Assembly (NCBI GenBank): GCA_037157565.1
Contig: JAZHRO010000003.1
Coordinates: forward strand, 69,752,501 to 69,816,500
Length of the DNA: 64,000 nucleotides
Source: Thalassia testudinum
Taxonomy: Eukaryota; Streptophyta; Magnoliopsida; Alismatales; Hydrocharitaceae
Direction: 5' to 3'
A program made the translations under genes and the position numbers. Of the stretch, positions 21,575 to 32,307 are shown piece after piece. Each line of letters opens with the position of its first letter. Positions within the stretch are counted from its first letter, which is position 1. Below the pieces are notes generated by a model. It had not been told where the DNA came from and made no database searches. It worked only from the letters and a program-made list of their open reading frames with translations.

Positions 21575-22523
21575 GCGCGCAAGGTGTGAGCGCTGGAGGA
21601 GGGGAGGCTCACTACGGTGGAGAAGGTGCGGTGCCTGCAGGCGGGGGTGTGCAAGGTGTGAGCACTGGAGGAGGGGAGGCACGCTGCGATGGAGAAGGTA
21701 CGGTGCCTGCAGGTGCCTGCTGCGGCACGGGTGAGGCGAGGCGGGTGTTTGCAGGCTGCTTGAGCGGTGCTGTGCTGGTGCAGCTTGGCAGGTGCTGGGG
21801 GAACGCGTGCGCTGGAAGGAGAAGGCACCTGCGGGCGCGGATGGGCAGTGCTATCGCCTACAAGGCGCTGGTGGATGGGGCGTGAGCGCCTGTGGGAGGG
21901 GGTGTGTAAGGTGTGAGCGTTGGAGGGTGATGGCAATCGAAGGGGGTGCGGTGATGGCGCTGGTGGGTGCGCCTGAAGCGGCTACAGGCTGGAAGGGTGA
22001 CGCTTGCAGTAGAGGCTGTGGCTGGCGGTGGGTGCACAGTGCAAGCCTTCAAACATAGTGGATATCCCCTTAAGGGGGAGGAAGAAGATGATCTCCAGAA
22101 GAATCGACGATCCTCTCTTCTTATCTCCTCCCCGCACATGTCAAGGGATTTTCAAATCCTTTACTAAACATGGCTGGCACTGTTGGTGAGGTTGTTGATG
22201 GCCGGCCGTAGGTTGAGAAATTTGTGGGGGAAAATATATTTTCTCCCCTTGTTCTTTTCCACCATTCATCCTCCTCCCTCTTCTTCTTGACTATTAGCTG
22301 GATGGATAGATTAAGTGGAGAAGATGTAACGAGTGTGCTGTTGAGGGACCTGCATGAAACATAAGCTAATTACATACTATGTTATAGAATGCGATAAAAT
22401 AGATGTAAACTTGAATAATGATGCATGCAATCATTCTACAACTTAATGTAGTTATTAACAAACATACAATGTTAAAATAGAATTACGTAGGCGTAACAAT
22501 AGTCCATTAGAATGAACTCATCA
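21575..22523 (-). repeat. 5' LTR of B, remaining U3-R part
   Basis: Continues B's LTR after element A. The first 450 bases are GC-rich with several imperfect copies of a GGTGTGAGCGCTGGAGGAGGGGAGG-type unit (21582-21680), in keeping with the GGCGAGCGCCTGCGGGAGG sequence just left of A. It then becomes AT-rich and ends with CTCATCA at 22523, the same end as the LTRs of E (TTCTCATCA) and G (TACATCA). Total LTR without A is about 1.73 kb, close to element C. Confidence 0.7.
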
Positions 22524-22667
22524 ATGCCATTCAGATTGACGAATGCCCCTGCTGCATTCATGAACTTGATAAACTAGATTTTCAGACCACACCTGGACCA
22601 CTTTGTCATGGTTTTCATCGATGATGTCCTCATCTATTCCCGTGATTGGGAACATCATCAATAGTAC
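22524..22667 (+). pseudogene. Reverse transcriptase relic of a Ty3-type element
   Basis: About 48 codons beginning exactly at B's edge: MPFRLTNAPAAF, an in-frame stop, FRPHLDHFVMVFIDDVLIYSR. FIDD is the catalytic motif. NAPAAF and FIDDVLIYSR are typical of chromovirus-type Ty3 RTs, not of the Athila RTs (NAPTTF, FMDD) elsewhere in the window. The upstream RT half would lie left of B, outside the window. The downstream part is cut at about 22667 by LTR-like sequence H. Confidence 0.8.
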
Positions 22668-22899
22668 TGATAAATGCCAGTTTATCATCATTCTTATGCT
22701 TTAAAACAAACCTAGCTCTTAGGATTTTGCTCCGCAAACAAGTTTTTTGGGTTGCATTTTGGCATAAATTAGGTTAGGCATGCATTTTACATTTTATTGT
22801 CTTTTTGATGTGTTTTTGTGAGTGTTAGGGATATACAGATTGACAGATCCCTAAAACCCTAGCACTCAAGAAGGCAACTGGTGAAGGAGAAGCCCAAAC

Positions 22900-23612
22900 C
22901 AGCTGGAACTCAGCTTTACCTAGCTCAATATAGCTGGAATCCAGCTCACTTGAACTTGGGTTATCTCATCCTATCTTCATTCAACTCATCTCAACTGAAT
23001 GGAAACTCAAAAGAGCTCATCTTAGCTCACCTTAGCTCAAGTCAGCTCAGATCCAGCTCAACTTAGCTGAGTTTTGCTCATCTTAGCTCCCATCAGTTCA
23101 CTGGGAGCTCTAGCTAGCTCAGCTGAGTTGACTGGAGTTCATCTTAGCTTAGGACAAGTTACATCCAGCTCCACTCAACTCCAGCCAACTGAAGATGACT
23201 TTATCTTAGCTCAAAAAGATCAAGACCAACTCCCGGGGACTCAGCTTAGCTTAACTTAGTTGAGCTAAGCTACCTTAGCTACCTCAATCAGCTAGGTCCT
23301 CCCCAGGAGCATCGGACCTAGCTCACCTCAGCTCCTTTCAGCAGGAGCCAGCTTACTTTAGCTTGGCTTAGCAGCTAGCAAAGAATTAGCAAGCTAAGCC
23401 ATCTAAGGTAGCTCCATGCCACCCTCTTCAGCAGCTGCCAACTCCAGTTCAACTCCAAACTTCTTCTGCCGAGCTCATCCGCTCAAACCCTGGCTCCAAT
23501 TTCCTCCTCTACTATACTACTAGCTAAGCTAGCGTAGCTTAGCTAAGCTCCATCTCCCTTTTCCATAACTAGCTCCACCAACTAAACCCTACCTAAGCCC
23601 ACCTACACTAGC
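22900..23612. repeat. AGCT-rich tract
   Basis: I count about 41 AGCT tetranucleotides in some 710 bases, where about 3 are expected by chance. Common contexts are CTTAGCTCA, CAGCTCA and AGCTAAGCT. There is no fixed period, so it is not a simple tandem repeat. Confidence 0.75.
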
Positions 23613-24000
23613 TCCACCCTAGTCATTTTGGCACCACCACCTAGCCACCTTTCACCCCATCACCACCATCAAAAGGCACCAATTTTGGCACCAAAACCTA
23701 CCCTAACCATCCCTCCCTTTTGGCGCCAAAATGCCCTCACATCATGGCCCTACACCTACCCCCTCCAGGCCACATCCACCATCCACATACCCCCCTTCTA
23801 GAACCCTACCTTGGCGCCACCTAATCCCCTTTCTAGAAGGCCATTTTGGCGCCAACATCAAGGGACACAGCCACCCATAACTACCACCTATGTGACCCTT
23901 GGGTTGGCACCAATCATCCTTAGCCCTAGGATCAATTAACTACCCTAGAATCCTATCCTAGACATCCATTCCAAAATCCACCTTTGCCCCCATCCTACTC

Positions 24001-24009
24001 TATAAAAAG
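24001..24009 (+). promoter_or_regulatory. TATA box of LTR-like sequence H
   Basis: CTATAAAAAGACCC, following C-rich sequence and followed by a CT-rich stretch, as at the U3-R boundary of plant LTRs. Confidence 0.5.
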
Positions 24010-24169
24010 ACCCTTAACCACCACCATTTTTCCCATCCTCCATTTTAGTTTAGTCTACCATATACCCACCAAAATTCAATCCCAAGGAAGAAGAGAAGAA
24101 GATTAAGGGGGCATCCTACCTACCCCCTTGGTGCTTTCTTCCCCTTCTCTTTTCATCCTTATGCCATGC

Positions 24170-25998
24170 TAATGTGCATACATCTGAATAGCCAAAAATG
24201 TCTATTAATGCATGTTAGTATCATATTAGCATCATGCATTGTATATATTGCATAACAAGCATCATCATGTATTTAGGTAAAATTATACAAATTGTATAGT
24301 AATTTCATCCTTTTGGTAGCTAGGGACAGGGTGACTTTTAATCGGGGCCTCGGATTGAAGATCCAACCATACAGATCAGATCAAGACGACGATCGGAGTT
24401 CAACGACTCCAAGATCACCCTGATCGGACTTCCGTAGCATCAAATATAACCTGAGGAAAATCAGAGATCAAGGGCCAAGATGGTTTCAATCCGCACTTCA
24501 AATGACAAATCCAACCATATGGATGGGTTCGGATCAATGATCGCAGCCCAACGGTGAGAAAATCGATTCAATCCGACATTCGTGGCACCATCTACAACAC
24601 GTAGAAGATGGATGGCCAAGATGGCACCACGTGGCACCATCCCAACTGCCCAACCAGCCAAAGGAGTGCTACACGATGCCCCCTTCCATCATGTGATTAA
24701 TCTCAGCTGTTGAATCTCAAATCCAATGGCTGAGATCTCATCAAGGAGTACCCGCACGTTGATGAATATTCAATGCTTGAGCACTCTCAGTCGTTGGATC
24801 TTGATCCAACGGCTGTGCGTGCTTGAGCCTAAGTTAAAACCGCAACCATTTGTGGAGACACTGTAGTGGTCTTGAGCGCACCTCTCAACCCACGAGTGCA
24901 AATTCGAATCACGGCAAGGGGGGCGAAGGCGGCAGCGGGAGCGCATAATCAAAATTCGACCGCATGATCCTCATCGAGCGGCCATGGAGGCGGTGACGTG
25001 GTGCGCTAGATGAAGACCACGCTGTACGCGTGGGATGACGCGCTTTTGAACACGCTATCACACACACAAGGGGGTGATGAAGTGCAAGCGCGGTGTGTTT
25101 AAGCCATCTAATCTCTTGATTGGAAGGCTGAGATTGCGAGATCGTGGCTTATACGTTGAGTGTGAGGAGGCAGGGAGGCGCGCACACGTCACCCACTATC
25201 TGGCCTTTAGTGATGGTTTTATTCGTCACTAAAAACCCTTGATTTAATGTTTTATAGTGTTATGACCAATTTGCCCCCTACAACCCCTACACTTTCTTCA
25301 TCCCGTCCTCTCTTCTCTCACCCCCTCCAAAGCCCTAAGAGCTTGTCCCAGACCCAGGATGCTCCTCTAAAGTTAAAAATAAAATTTTTTCACCTTCTAA
25401 CCCCCTTTCGTGGGGCATTCTACGGTGATCCTCTCACCTCCATTTGGGAAGTGGATCTCGCTGCGACGTCGTCCTACCCCGTTCTTCGTCGTCAGTCTTC
25501 ATTCTCCTTCATCCTGCATCTCACCACCTTCATCTAAGCACTCCATCATTGCGGCTCATCCTCCAAGCAGCTGTCGAGGAGGATAACTTCTCTCCACCTT
25601 CTCTTTACTGCTCTCTAGAGTAGATTTACCACTTTCTAGTTGTAAGATTTCCTTCTTTCTAGTGTAACAAGTAGTTGTAATAGACATTTTATTTTGGTTA
25701 TGAAATTCTTGTTCATTCTCTCTCTATTTTGTCTTTATTTGTAATATTGTATCTATCTCTTCTATTTATTATTCTTTAAGTAGATAGCTAGTTTATATTC
25801 AATTCGACTAGATAATCTACTTCGTGACAAAGAAAACAAACACAGTTTTTAATCAAACGTCTGCCTCCCTATGTTTGACCTAGAATTCCTTTTGAGTTTT
25901 GGTAAAATTTATCTGTTGATGATTTTTCTTGCAAATTGCACTGCAATGACGAGTTTTCAAAACTCAACTTCCATTTGCGCAAATCATCTGCTCCAACA
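24170..25998 (+). repeat. 5' LTR of element F
   Basis: 1,829 bp. The first base pair TG has become TA; the 3' LTR has TGATGTGCATAC. It ends CCAACA, three bases before the primer site. The U5 motif is CCTCCCTATGTTTGACC (25864-25880), and the tRNA-Asp 5'-complement remnant is at 25936-25950. Compared with G, a segment holding the TATA box is missing near 25273. Confidence 0.9.
25936..25950 (+). promoter_or_regulatory. Diverged tRNA-Asp 5'-end complement in F
   Basis: TTGCACTGCAATGAC matches the complement of tRNA-Asp bases 1-15 at 10 of 15 positions. Its spacing of 51 bases to the primer site is the same as in E and G, which supports the identification more than the sequence alone does. Confidence 0.45.
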
Positions 25999-26001
25999 TT
26001 T

Positions 26002-26019
26002 TGGCACCGTTGCCTGGGA
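26002..26019 (+). promoter_or_regulatory. Primer-binding site of F (tRNA-Asp)
   Basis: TGGCACCGTTGCCTGGGA, two mismatches to the tRNA-Asp 3'-end complement. Confidence 0.85.
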
Positions 26020-27177
26020 GGTGATGGCCTTTGATTTTTTGCATTTTCCCACCTTACTTGTCTTTTACCTCACTTCTCTCCTTTCTTATTGTGTTTGTAG
26101 GTACTCTCTCGAGTTAGGCAAAAGCGGTAGATTGGAGTAAAGTACTGTTGAAGGGTCTGTAAACTTACCCCCACCTCCCACCCACTAGTTTTCATTCCAC
26201 CATGTAATAACAAAAACAAATATCAACCTTGGTGTTCTTATAAACTATAAGGTTAGTTTTTGATTGTTTGTTTGTCACCTCTACTCACCTCACCCTCCAC
26301 ATATAAATGAAAAATTAAAAAAAATCTCACAAAGGTACACAACCTCTTCTTATTTTCAAACTCAACTGGTAAATCGATCTTTAGTATCGATACACACACC
26401 TAAACACATAATCAACTAGAAATCAGATTAAGTAATCACTTGTGTGCCGAACTAAGTGGTGCATCAGGCCAATTGTTTGAATTTTTTGGGCCGCACCAGT
26501 TCAACTAAAATCAACTCATCAAGTAGCTACCACATAGGTTCAACTTTTACGGATTTACCAGACAATCCACATTCTTTCAAGCTTTAAAGGAAAATAGCTT
26601 CACCTAAGCTTTCAAAACCTAGTGTGCCAACTGAACTTGATTGATTACACCTAATGTTGAATCCTAAAAGCTACTAAACAAGATTTAAACCCTAAAATTC
26701 ACCGCATCCAAAAATAATCATGCTTGAAAAACATTGGTTGTGCACGCACACACATATCAATCAATCATTAAGGGCACAACCCAGATAAAGGGCCCATCAC
26801 ATTCCAAAGCACATTCAAACCTAACCTTAATTAAAATAGAGTAGACGTTGGCCCTAAAGATTAGACTTGCTCTTCGGAACCCAGACCAAGATTATTTGTG
26901 ATTAGTCCATTTCTATTGTTCAATCTGATGTCTAGCTAGGGGAGCATAATCGAATGATCGCAACTGGTGGCTACACTAGCAACTTGAGGCACAATCCAAA
27001 GGAAGAACCTTCTCCCCAGCCCCTCCCTCTAACTGGTTGGATTGACCAAAAAGAAGTAGATCAAATCGTTTCTTTATCTCAAGATGGGTCTAGGAGTTTG
27101 TAGGTCTTTAGGTTAGCCCACTTAAGAATAGGTTTGTTTGTTTGTATTGCAGGGAGCCTTTCTTCCTCCCGTCTGTC
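26020..27177 (+). other. 5' leader of F with possible intron and hairpin
   Basis: Has a GTAG|GTACTC donor-like site (GT at 26101) and a TTTGTTTGTTTGTATTGCAG|GG acceptor-like site (AG at 27151-27152), 25 bases before the ORF ATG. G keeps both at matching spacing. A hairpin at 26454-26501 pairs AAGTGGTGC and GGCC with GGCC and GCACCAGTT (one mismatch). The leader is otherwise noncoding. Confidence 0.55.
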
Positions 27178-28715
27178 ATGAATCCTTCCACATTCTACAT
27201 GCATTCCCATTCTTATCCTCCTAATACATCTTATCCCCAACATGATGATTATTATCCTGACTCATGCTGTAAACAACCATCTACTAGTTGGGATAATTCA
27301 GATTGGGGATATAGTTCTAGACCTCCATGTTCGGGGTCTAACCCTGGACACCATGATTGCAATTTCTATCCTTCTCCAAGCTACATCGATTATAGATCAC
27401 CACCCTCATTTGCACAACCTAATAAAATCTACAATCAAGAAGGATACACTGATCCTTACCCCTCCCCGGAATACACTGCCTTTAGGTCATCACAACCTTA
27501 TGAGCAACATGAAATGACCTATTATCAGGGAGGGTATCAAGATCCTCAATTTGTTGACTCCCCTGCATTGAACCTAAACCCGCCCAACCCTGAACCAAAC
27601 CATTTGGTTCAAGTTAACCAGGTCCAAGAGATGGTGTTGGCTAACTTGCGGAATACTATATAATCTTTAGAAGCTCAGCTAACACCTTGCACTGAAGAAT
27701 TGGAGCCTCTGATTGAAATGATTGACGATCATAACAAGTATCTATTGGATTGGCTCCAAGATGTTATGGATAAGGTCCCAGGTGAGTTTTTACTGAGGAA
27801 GCTATTTAAATAGAGGATGAGATTTGTGATTGCTTTAGTCTAATCCTGGGAGGATTCCCAGGATAACCCCTAATGGGAGAGCTGATGTCAAAATCTGCTC
27901 AAGCACCTGTAGGGGGGAACAAGTTTTACATGACCAGGGTCGACCAGGTTGTTCTAGAGCAATCAAATAAGGATGATTTGATTTCTTCACCTGAGATCCT
28001 TGAGCTGAGGAATGAAGAAACGTATGCCTCCATGAATCAGAAAGTGATTGATTTTGAGACATACATCAATGCAGATTTAGATTTCTTTGATTTTGAAGGT
28101 GAAGAATTATTATGCAAAGTCTCACCTGAGTTTACAGCACAAGATTTCTGTGAGACGACTGGGCCTGAGGAATTCGATGAATCATATGATGGCCCAATAA
28201 TTGAGGAAATTGATCCTGTTGAGGCTCACATGGTGGATTCAGATCCTCACTTTCTGATGGATTCAATTCATAGCCCTGGTCCTCAATCACATCCCATAGA
28301 GTTTACTGATGAATTTGATTTTGAGATCACTAGACCCAAGTCAATTCCAATTCACTCGCATCTTTTAGACTTGGAAATTTCAGATGGGGTGATTAACATG
28401 CATGATGTCCTGCAATTTGAAATACTGATTGTGGAGGATAGGAATTGGGAAATGATGATTTGGGAAACTAATTCCGGAGGAAGTAAAAGATCAAGTCTAA
28501 GGGTTCCTATTTATCTAAAACCACCAACTTTCTACTAGGACCCTTATGACATCTTTGATTCAGAGAATGTCCAACCCAAGTGCACAATCATTGATTATCC
28601 TTTTGAGCTTGATTTCTCTGTAATCCAACTTTTTGGTCTTGGGTGTCAACCTCACAAATCGCAGTCTCGGCCCCGCTTGCATACTGATCTCAGGTTTTGG
28701 ATAATTTTTATCTAG
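27178..28715 (+). pseudogene. Broken ORF of non-autonomous element F
   Basis: ATG at 27178 (MNPSTFYMHSHSYPPN). The frame runs to a TAA at 27661-27663, shifts by one frame before 27873 after several stops, then runs to 28538 and on to about 28715. The N-terminal 160 residues are rich in Tyr, Pro and Ser with short repeats (YTDPYPSPEY, MTYYQGGYQDPQ). The middle has a Leu-rich helical part (EPLIEMIDDHNKYLLDWL). The C-terminal half is acidic and ends SRPRLHTDLRF. After one more stop comes WGMGLHHNLVHIYGHLLVGP, the motif shared with B, C, E and G. Function unknown; no enzyme motif. G has a close homologue. Confidence 0.75.
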
Positions 28716-30216
28716 AACCTTATATATACTCAACCATGGGGTATGGGTTTGCATCACAATCTGGTCCACATCTATGGACATCTGCTAGTAGGTCCAAAGC
28801 TAGATTTTCTTATTTTGATGCTGACCTATACCTCTGAATTCTTTGTTTCTTCCTTATTTGTATAGTGTGCCTAGCTGAAGTCACTAAAGTCAGCACATAT
28901 ACAATTTCTTTTCATCTCAGAGCTGACCTGTTATTCACGCAATTCGGGTGCTTTCTACTCTACTCCACTGTGTTTCATATCTTTTTAATATAATGAGGAC
29001 ATTGCATTAGATAGGCATGGGGGGGTGGATATTTATCACTGAATTATTTCATCAGCTCCATAGATTCTTTTTGTTTTCTTTTTATTTATTAAAAAAAAAG
29101 TTGAATTAGGAAAGAGAACTTAGGCTTTAGAAAATTTTCATTCCTAAAGAATAAAATTGTATGATTTGAACACTAAGACCCTTTAGGTATTTGGGCTTAA
29201 TCTACCCGGGTATCCACTAAAATGTGGACTTGTTTCTCGAGTCATTGCCATTCTAAATTCAGATTTTAATTGGTTAAATAAGTTGGGGTGATAAGTACAC
29301 GACTTATCAATTCGCCCTTTGATTTGAGGGAATTTTAAGTCTAAGCATCTGCACACTATTTGCATTGACTTGATTTTCGACAGTTTTAATGTAAATTGGG
29401 TAGCTAATAAACCTTCTAGGGTGGTATGGCTGGTAAGTTATCGTGGGTAACAGCCCATTGGTAGGTTGTCCGGAGCCCAGTCACACGACCATTCTTTTCC
29501 TACTGCCTTTAGGTAAATCTTAGATCAGGGAAGCCACCTATTTAAAGAAAGAAAAGAAAATGAAATCCAAAAAGAAAAGAAAAATTAAAAAGGAGAAAAG
29601 AAAAGAAAAGCAAATAAGCCACACTTCACCGCACAAGTATGCTGACAAGTTATCGTGGGTAACAGCTCATTTGTAGGCTGTCCAGAACCCAGCTCAAGAA
29701 ATGCATGTATAATTCCAAAACACCTAGGAAGAAGCGGAGAAGTAGAATAAGCCGGGGAGATATACATTGGGTTCGCCCTTATGTTGACCCCATAAAAATA
29801 AAAGTAGGGAGAAAGCTACCGATCGTATAAATACACCTTTAGATAGAATTTCTTTTAAGGTCACCTAGGGGCATAGAAACCCGAAGTCCATTTTAATTGC
29901 CGATCAAAGAGTTTATCACTTTACATGAAAAAATGCCTAGAACTTAGAGTTCTCATCGAGTCTTGGGTGGGTTGAGTGGCTGTAGAAAGCTGCTCCGAAA
30001 CCCTAAACTCAAAAATCCAAAAGAAATAGAAATGAAGAAAAAAAAAAGAGATCCTTCTTTGAATAAGGCAAGGGCTTGAGGCGATTTGCAATTTGGCAGA
30101 TACCCAGGCGCTATTGTGTCTTTGTAGTTCAGGTCCTTAGTAAAAGTTTCCTAATGTTGAAAGATGACTTTTTCTTGAGTAATCCAATCTTAATTCTTTT
30201 AAAAATAGCATATAGT
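28716..30216 (+). other. 3' noncoding region of element F
   Basis: Holds the internal purine-tract module (28992-29025) and two copies of a unit of about 50 bases (29431-29480 and 29641-29692) centred on GTTATCGTGGGTAAC, a 4-bp stem with 7-base loop. Element G has both copies in the same order. No ORF is worth calling. Confidence 0.65.
28992..29025 (+). promoter_or_regulatory. Internal polypurine-tract module of F
   Basis: AATGAGGACATTG, 10 bases, then GGCATGGGGGGGT. It lies 1.2 kb before the 3' LTR. Confidence 0.75.
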
Positions 30217-30253
30217 TTTTGCTAGGGACTAGCAAAAGATAGGCATGGGGGTG
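30217..30253 (+). promoter_or_regulatory. Terminal hairpin and polypurine tract of F
   Basis: TTTTGCTA (30217-30224) and TAGCAAAA (30230-30237) around GGGAC form a perfect 8-bp stem, followed by AGGCATGGGGGTG at the LTR edge. Confidence 0.85.
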
Positions 30254-31278
30254 TGATGTGCATACATCTGAATAACCAAACATGTCTATTAATGCATGTT
30301 CTTAGTATCATATTAGCATCATGTATTGTAAATATTGCATAACATGCATCATCATGCATTTAGGTCAAATTGTACAAAATGTATAGTAATTTCTTCTTTA
30401 TGGTGGCTAGGGACATGGCGACTTTTAATCAGGGCCTCGAACTGAAGATCCAACTGTACAGATTGGATTAGGGTGACGATCAGAGTTCAACGACTCCAAG
30501 ATTTCCCTAATCGAACATCTGTAGCATCAGATATAACTTAAGGAAAATCAGAGATCAAGGGCCAAGATGGTGTCAATCCACACTTTAGATGACAAATCCG
30601 ATCGCACGGCTGGGTTCAGATCGATGATCGCAGCCCAATGTATGAAAATTGGTTCAATCCAACATCCATGACACCATCTACAACACATAAAAGATGGACG
30701 GCCAAGATGGCACCACGTGGCACCATCCCAACCTCCCAACCAGCAAAAGGAGTGTTGCACAATGCCCTCTTCGATCACGCGATTAATCTTAGTCGTTGGA
30801 TCTCAAATCTAATGACCGAGATCACATCAAGGAGTGCCCACACACTGATGAAGATTCAACGCTTGAGTGCTCTCAATGATTGGATCTTAATCCAATGGCC
30901 GAGCACGCTTAAGCCTAAGTTAAAACCGTGACCATTTGCGGAGACACCACAGTGGTCTTGAGCGCACCTCTCAACCCACAAGCGTGAGTTCGAATCATGG
31001 CGAGGGGATAAAGGTAGCACTGGGCATGCACAAACAAAATTCGGCCACACGATCCTCATTGAGCAGCCATGGAGGCGGCGACGTGGCATGCCAGATGAAG
31101 ATCGCACTGCACGGGCGTGATGACGCTCTTCTGCATGAGCCATCATACGCACAGGGGCACGATGAAGTGCGGGTGCGGTGCATTTAAGTCGTTTGATCTC
31201 GAGATTAGACGGCTGAGATAGCTAGATCATGGCTTATGCATTGAGAGCGAGGAGGCGAGGAGGCGCGCACATGTCGCC
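30254..31278 (+). repeat. 3' LTR of element F, truncated by D
   Basis: Starts TGATGTGCATAC and follows the 5' LTR to the equivalent of about 25190, where element D begins at 31279. The remaining 0.8 kb should lie after D's 3' end, outside the window. The five bases before D are TCGCC (31274-31278), the expected left copy of D's target duplication. Confidence 0.85.
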
Positions 31279-32307
31279 TGATAGGTCCACATTAGTGGGC
31301 AAAATTAGAGCCTAAGTACATGGTCAGTGAAATAGGAAATGAATTTATAATATCCTTTATATTAACAAAATTATGTAAGAGAAATAAATCATCATTTCAT
31401 GCATTACATAATTTTGTTACGAATCCTTCTCAATTTGGAATGCTAGTTGATTTGTCAAATTGAAGAAAAAATTTCTCTACTTTCTACGTTTGAAGGATTT
31501 TCTTTTTGTAAAGGGGAATTATTTTTCATAAAAAAAGTTTGTGTTTGGAAGTCTGTTGCAAAAGATAAAAAAAGAATGAAAAAAAAAGAAAGAGGAAGAG
31601 AAAAGGAAACAAGGGAATTGTCTTGCTAAGACCTTCCCAATTCTCCTAATTCTCTCAATCTCTCCTTTTTTGTCACATGAAATAATGAGTGCCTTCTCTC
31701 TGATTCTCTCTATATATAACAGGCAACAAGTGGCAGAGAGGATCATCGCCCTGCAGAGAGGAATTGGCCTTCCTCTATCAACCTTCACTGTGCGCCCAAT
31801 TCCACCACTGCAAGCCACCATGATCGTGGCCCCAACTCCACCTCTACGGGCCACCATCACTGTGCCTTCCTCTCTGTTCAGTGCGCCAACACCTCTACTA
31901 CATACCTTCCTCCACCAACTATAGCAGGTGGATCCCCAACGCTCTTGGCCTTCTTCTCCTCCTACTTTAGAGCAGAGCCCCTACCCTTGGCTCCAGCCAC
32001 CACGATCGCCTAACCTCAACTTCCTCTCCATCAGCTTCTTCGTTCTTTACGGATGAATCCAACAACGCCTTCCATCCACCACTAGAGGTGATGTGCCCAG
32101 CAACTGCCTGTGGTCGCTGGTGTCCTCCTTCTCCTCTTCTTATCTGACAAACAAGGAGGAAGGAACCCAAAGCTCGCCGTCCACTACCTCCGCAAAGTCA
32201 ACTCCACGGACCTCCAATCTCCATTCCATCGATGCCATTGAACTCGCCTCACCCACACGAGGCCATGCACGTCCACGACCACCGCCATCGACAACCCACG
32301 CGCCAGC
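31279..32307 (+). repeat. 5' LTR of element D, first part
   Basis: Starts TGATAGGTCC at the point where F's 3' LTR stops. TATA box CTATATATAAC at 31710-31719. C-rich downstream sequence (31790-32300) suggests the R region. Interrupted by element C at 32308; it continues at 40362. Total without C is about 1.6 kb. Confidence 0.8.
31710..31719 (+). promoter_or_regulatory. TATA box of element D LTR
   Basis: CTCTATATATAACAGG, the only clear TATA-like site upstream of the C-rich part of the LTR. Confidence 0.45.

Larger units (their letters stand above)
22668..24169 (+). repeat. LTR-like sequence H, cut by element F
   Basis: Starts TGATAAATGCCAGTTTATCA, a TG end inside a short inverted repeat. 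Order: AT-rich start, AGCT-rich tract (22900-23612), C-rich stretch with repeated TTTTGGCRCCA motifs (23625-23920), TATA box at 24001, pyrimidine-rich downstream part up to F at 24170. The order U3-TATA suggests a plus-strand LTR whose 3' remainder lies beyond F. The second LTR is not visible, so the assignment is inference. Confidence 0.5.
24170..31278 (+). mobile_element. Element F: non-autonomous LTR retrotransposon
   Basis: 5' LTR 24170-25998, primer site 26002-26019, leader to 27177, broken ORF 27178-28715, internal purine tract 28992-29025, 3' noncoding region with a duplicated motif, terminal hairpin and purine tract 30217-30253, and 3' LTR from 30254, cut at 31278 by element D. No gag or pol. 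Same family as G: LTR starts, ORF, leader hairpin and 3' repeats all match. LTR copies differ at roughly 7 in the first 90 bases, so it is older than A and E. Confidence 0.9.

Noticed and set aside
21575..21900. Gly-rich ORF (177 codons from 21352) across A's end as a real protein
   Set aside because: It runs across the junction between A's LTR and B's LTR, so it is a product of the insertion.
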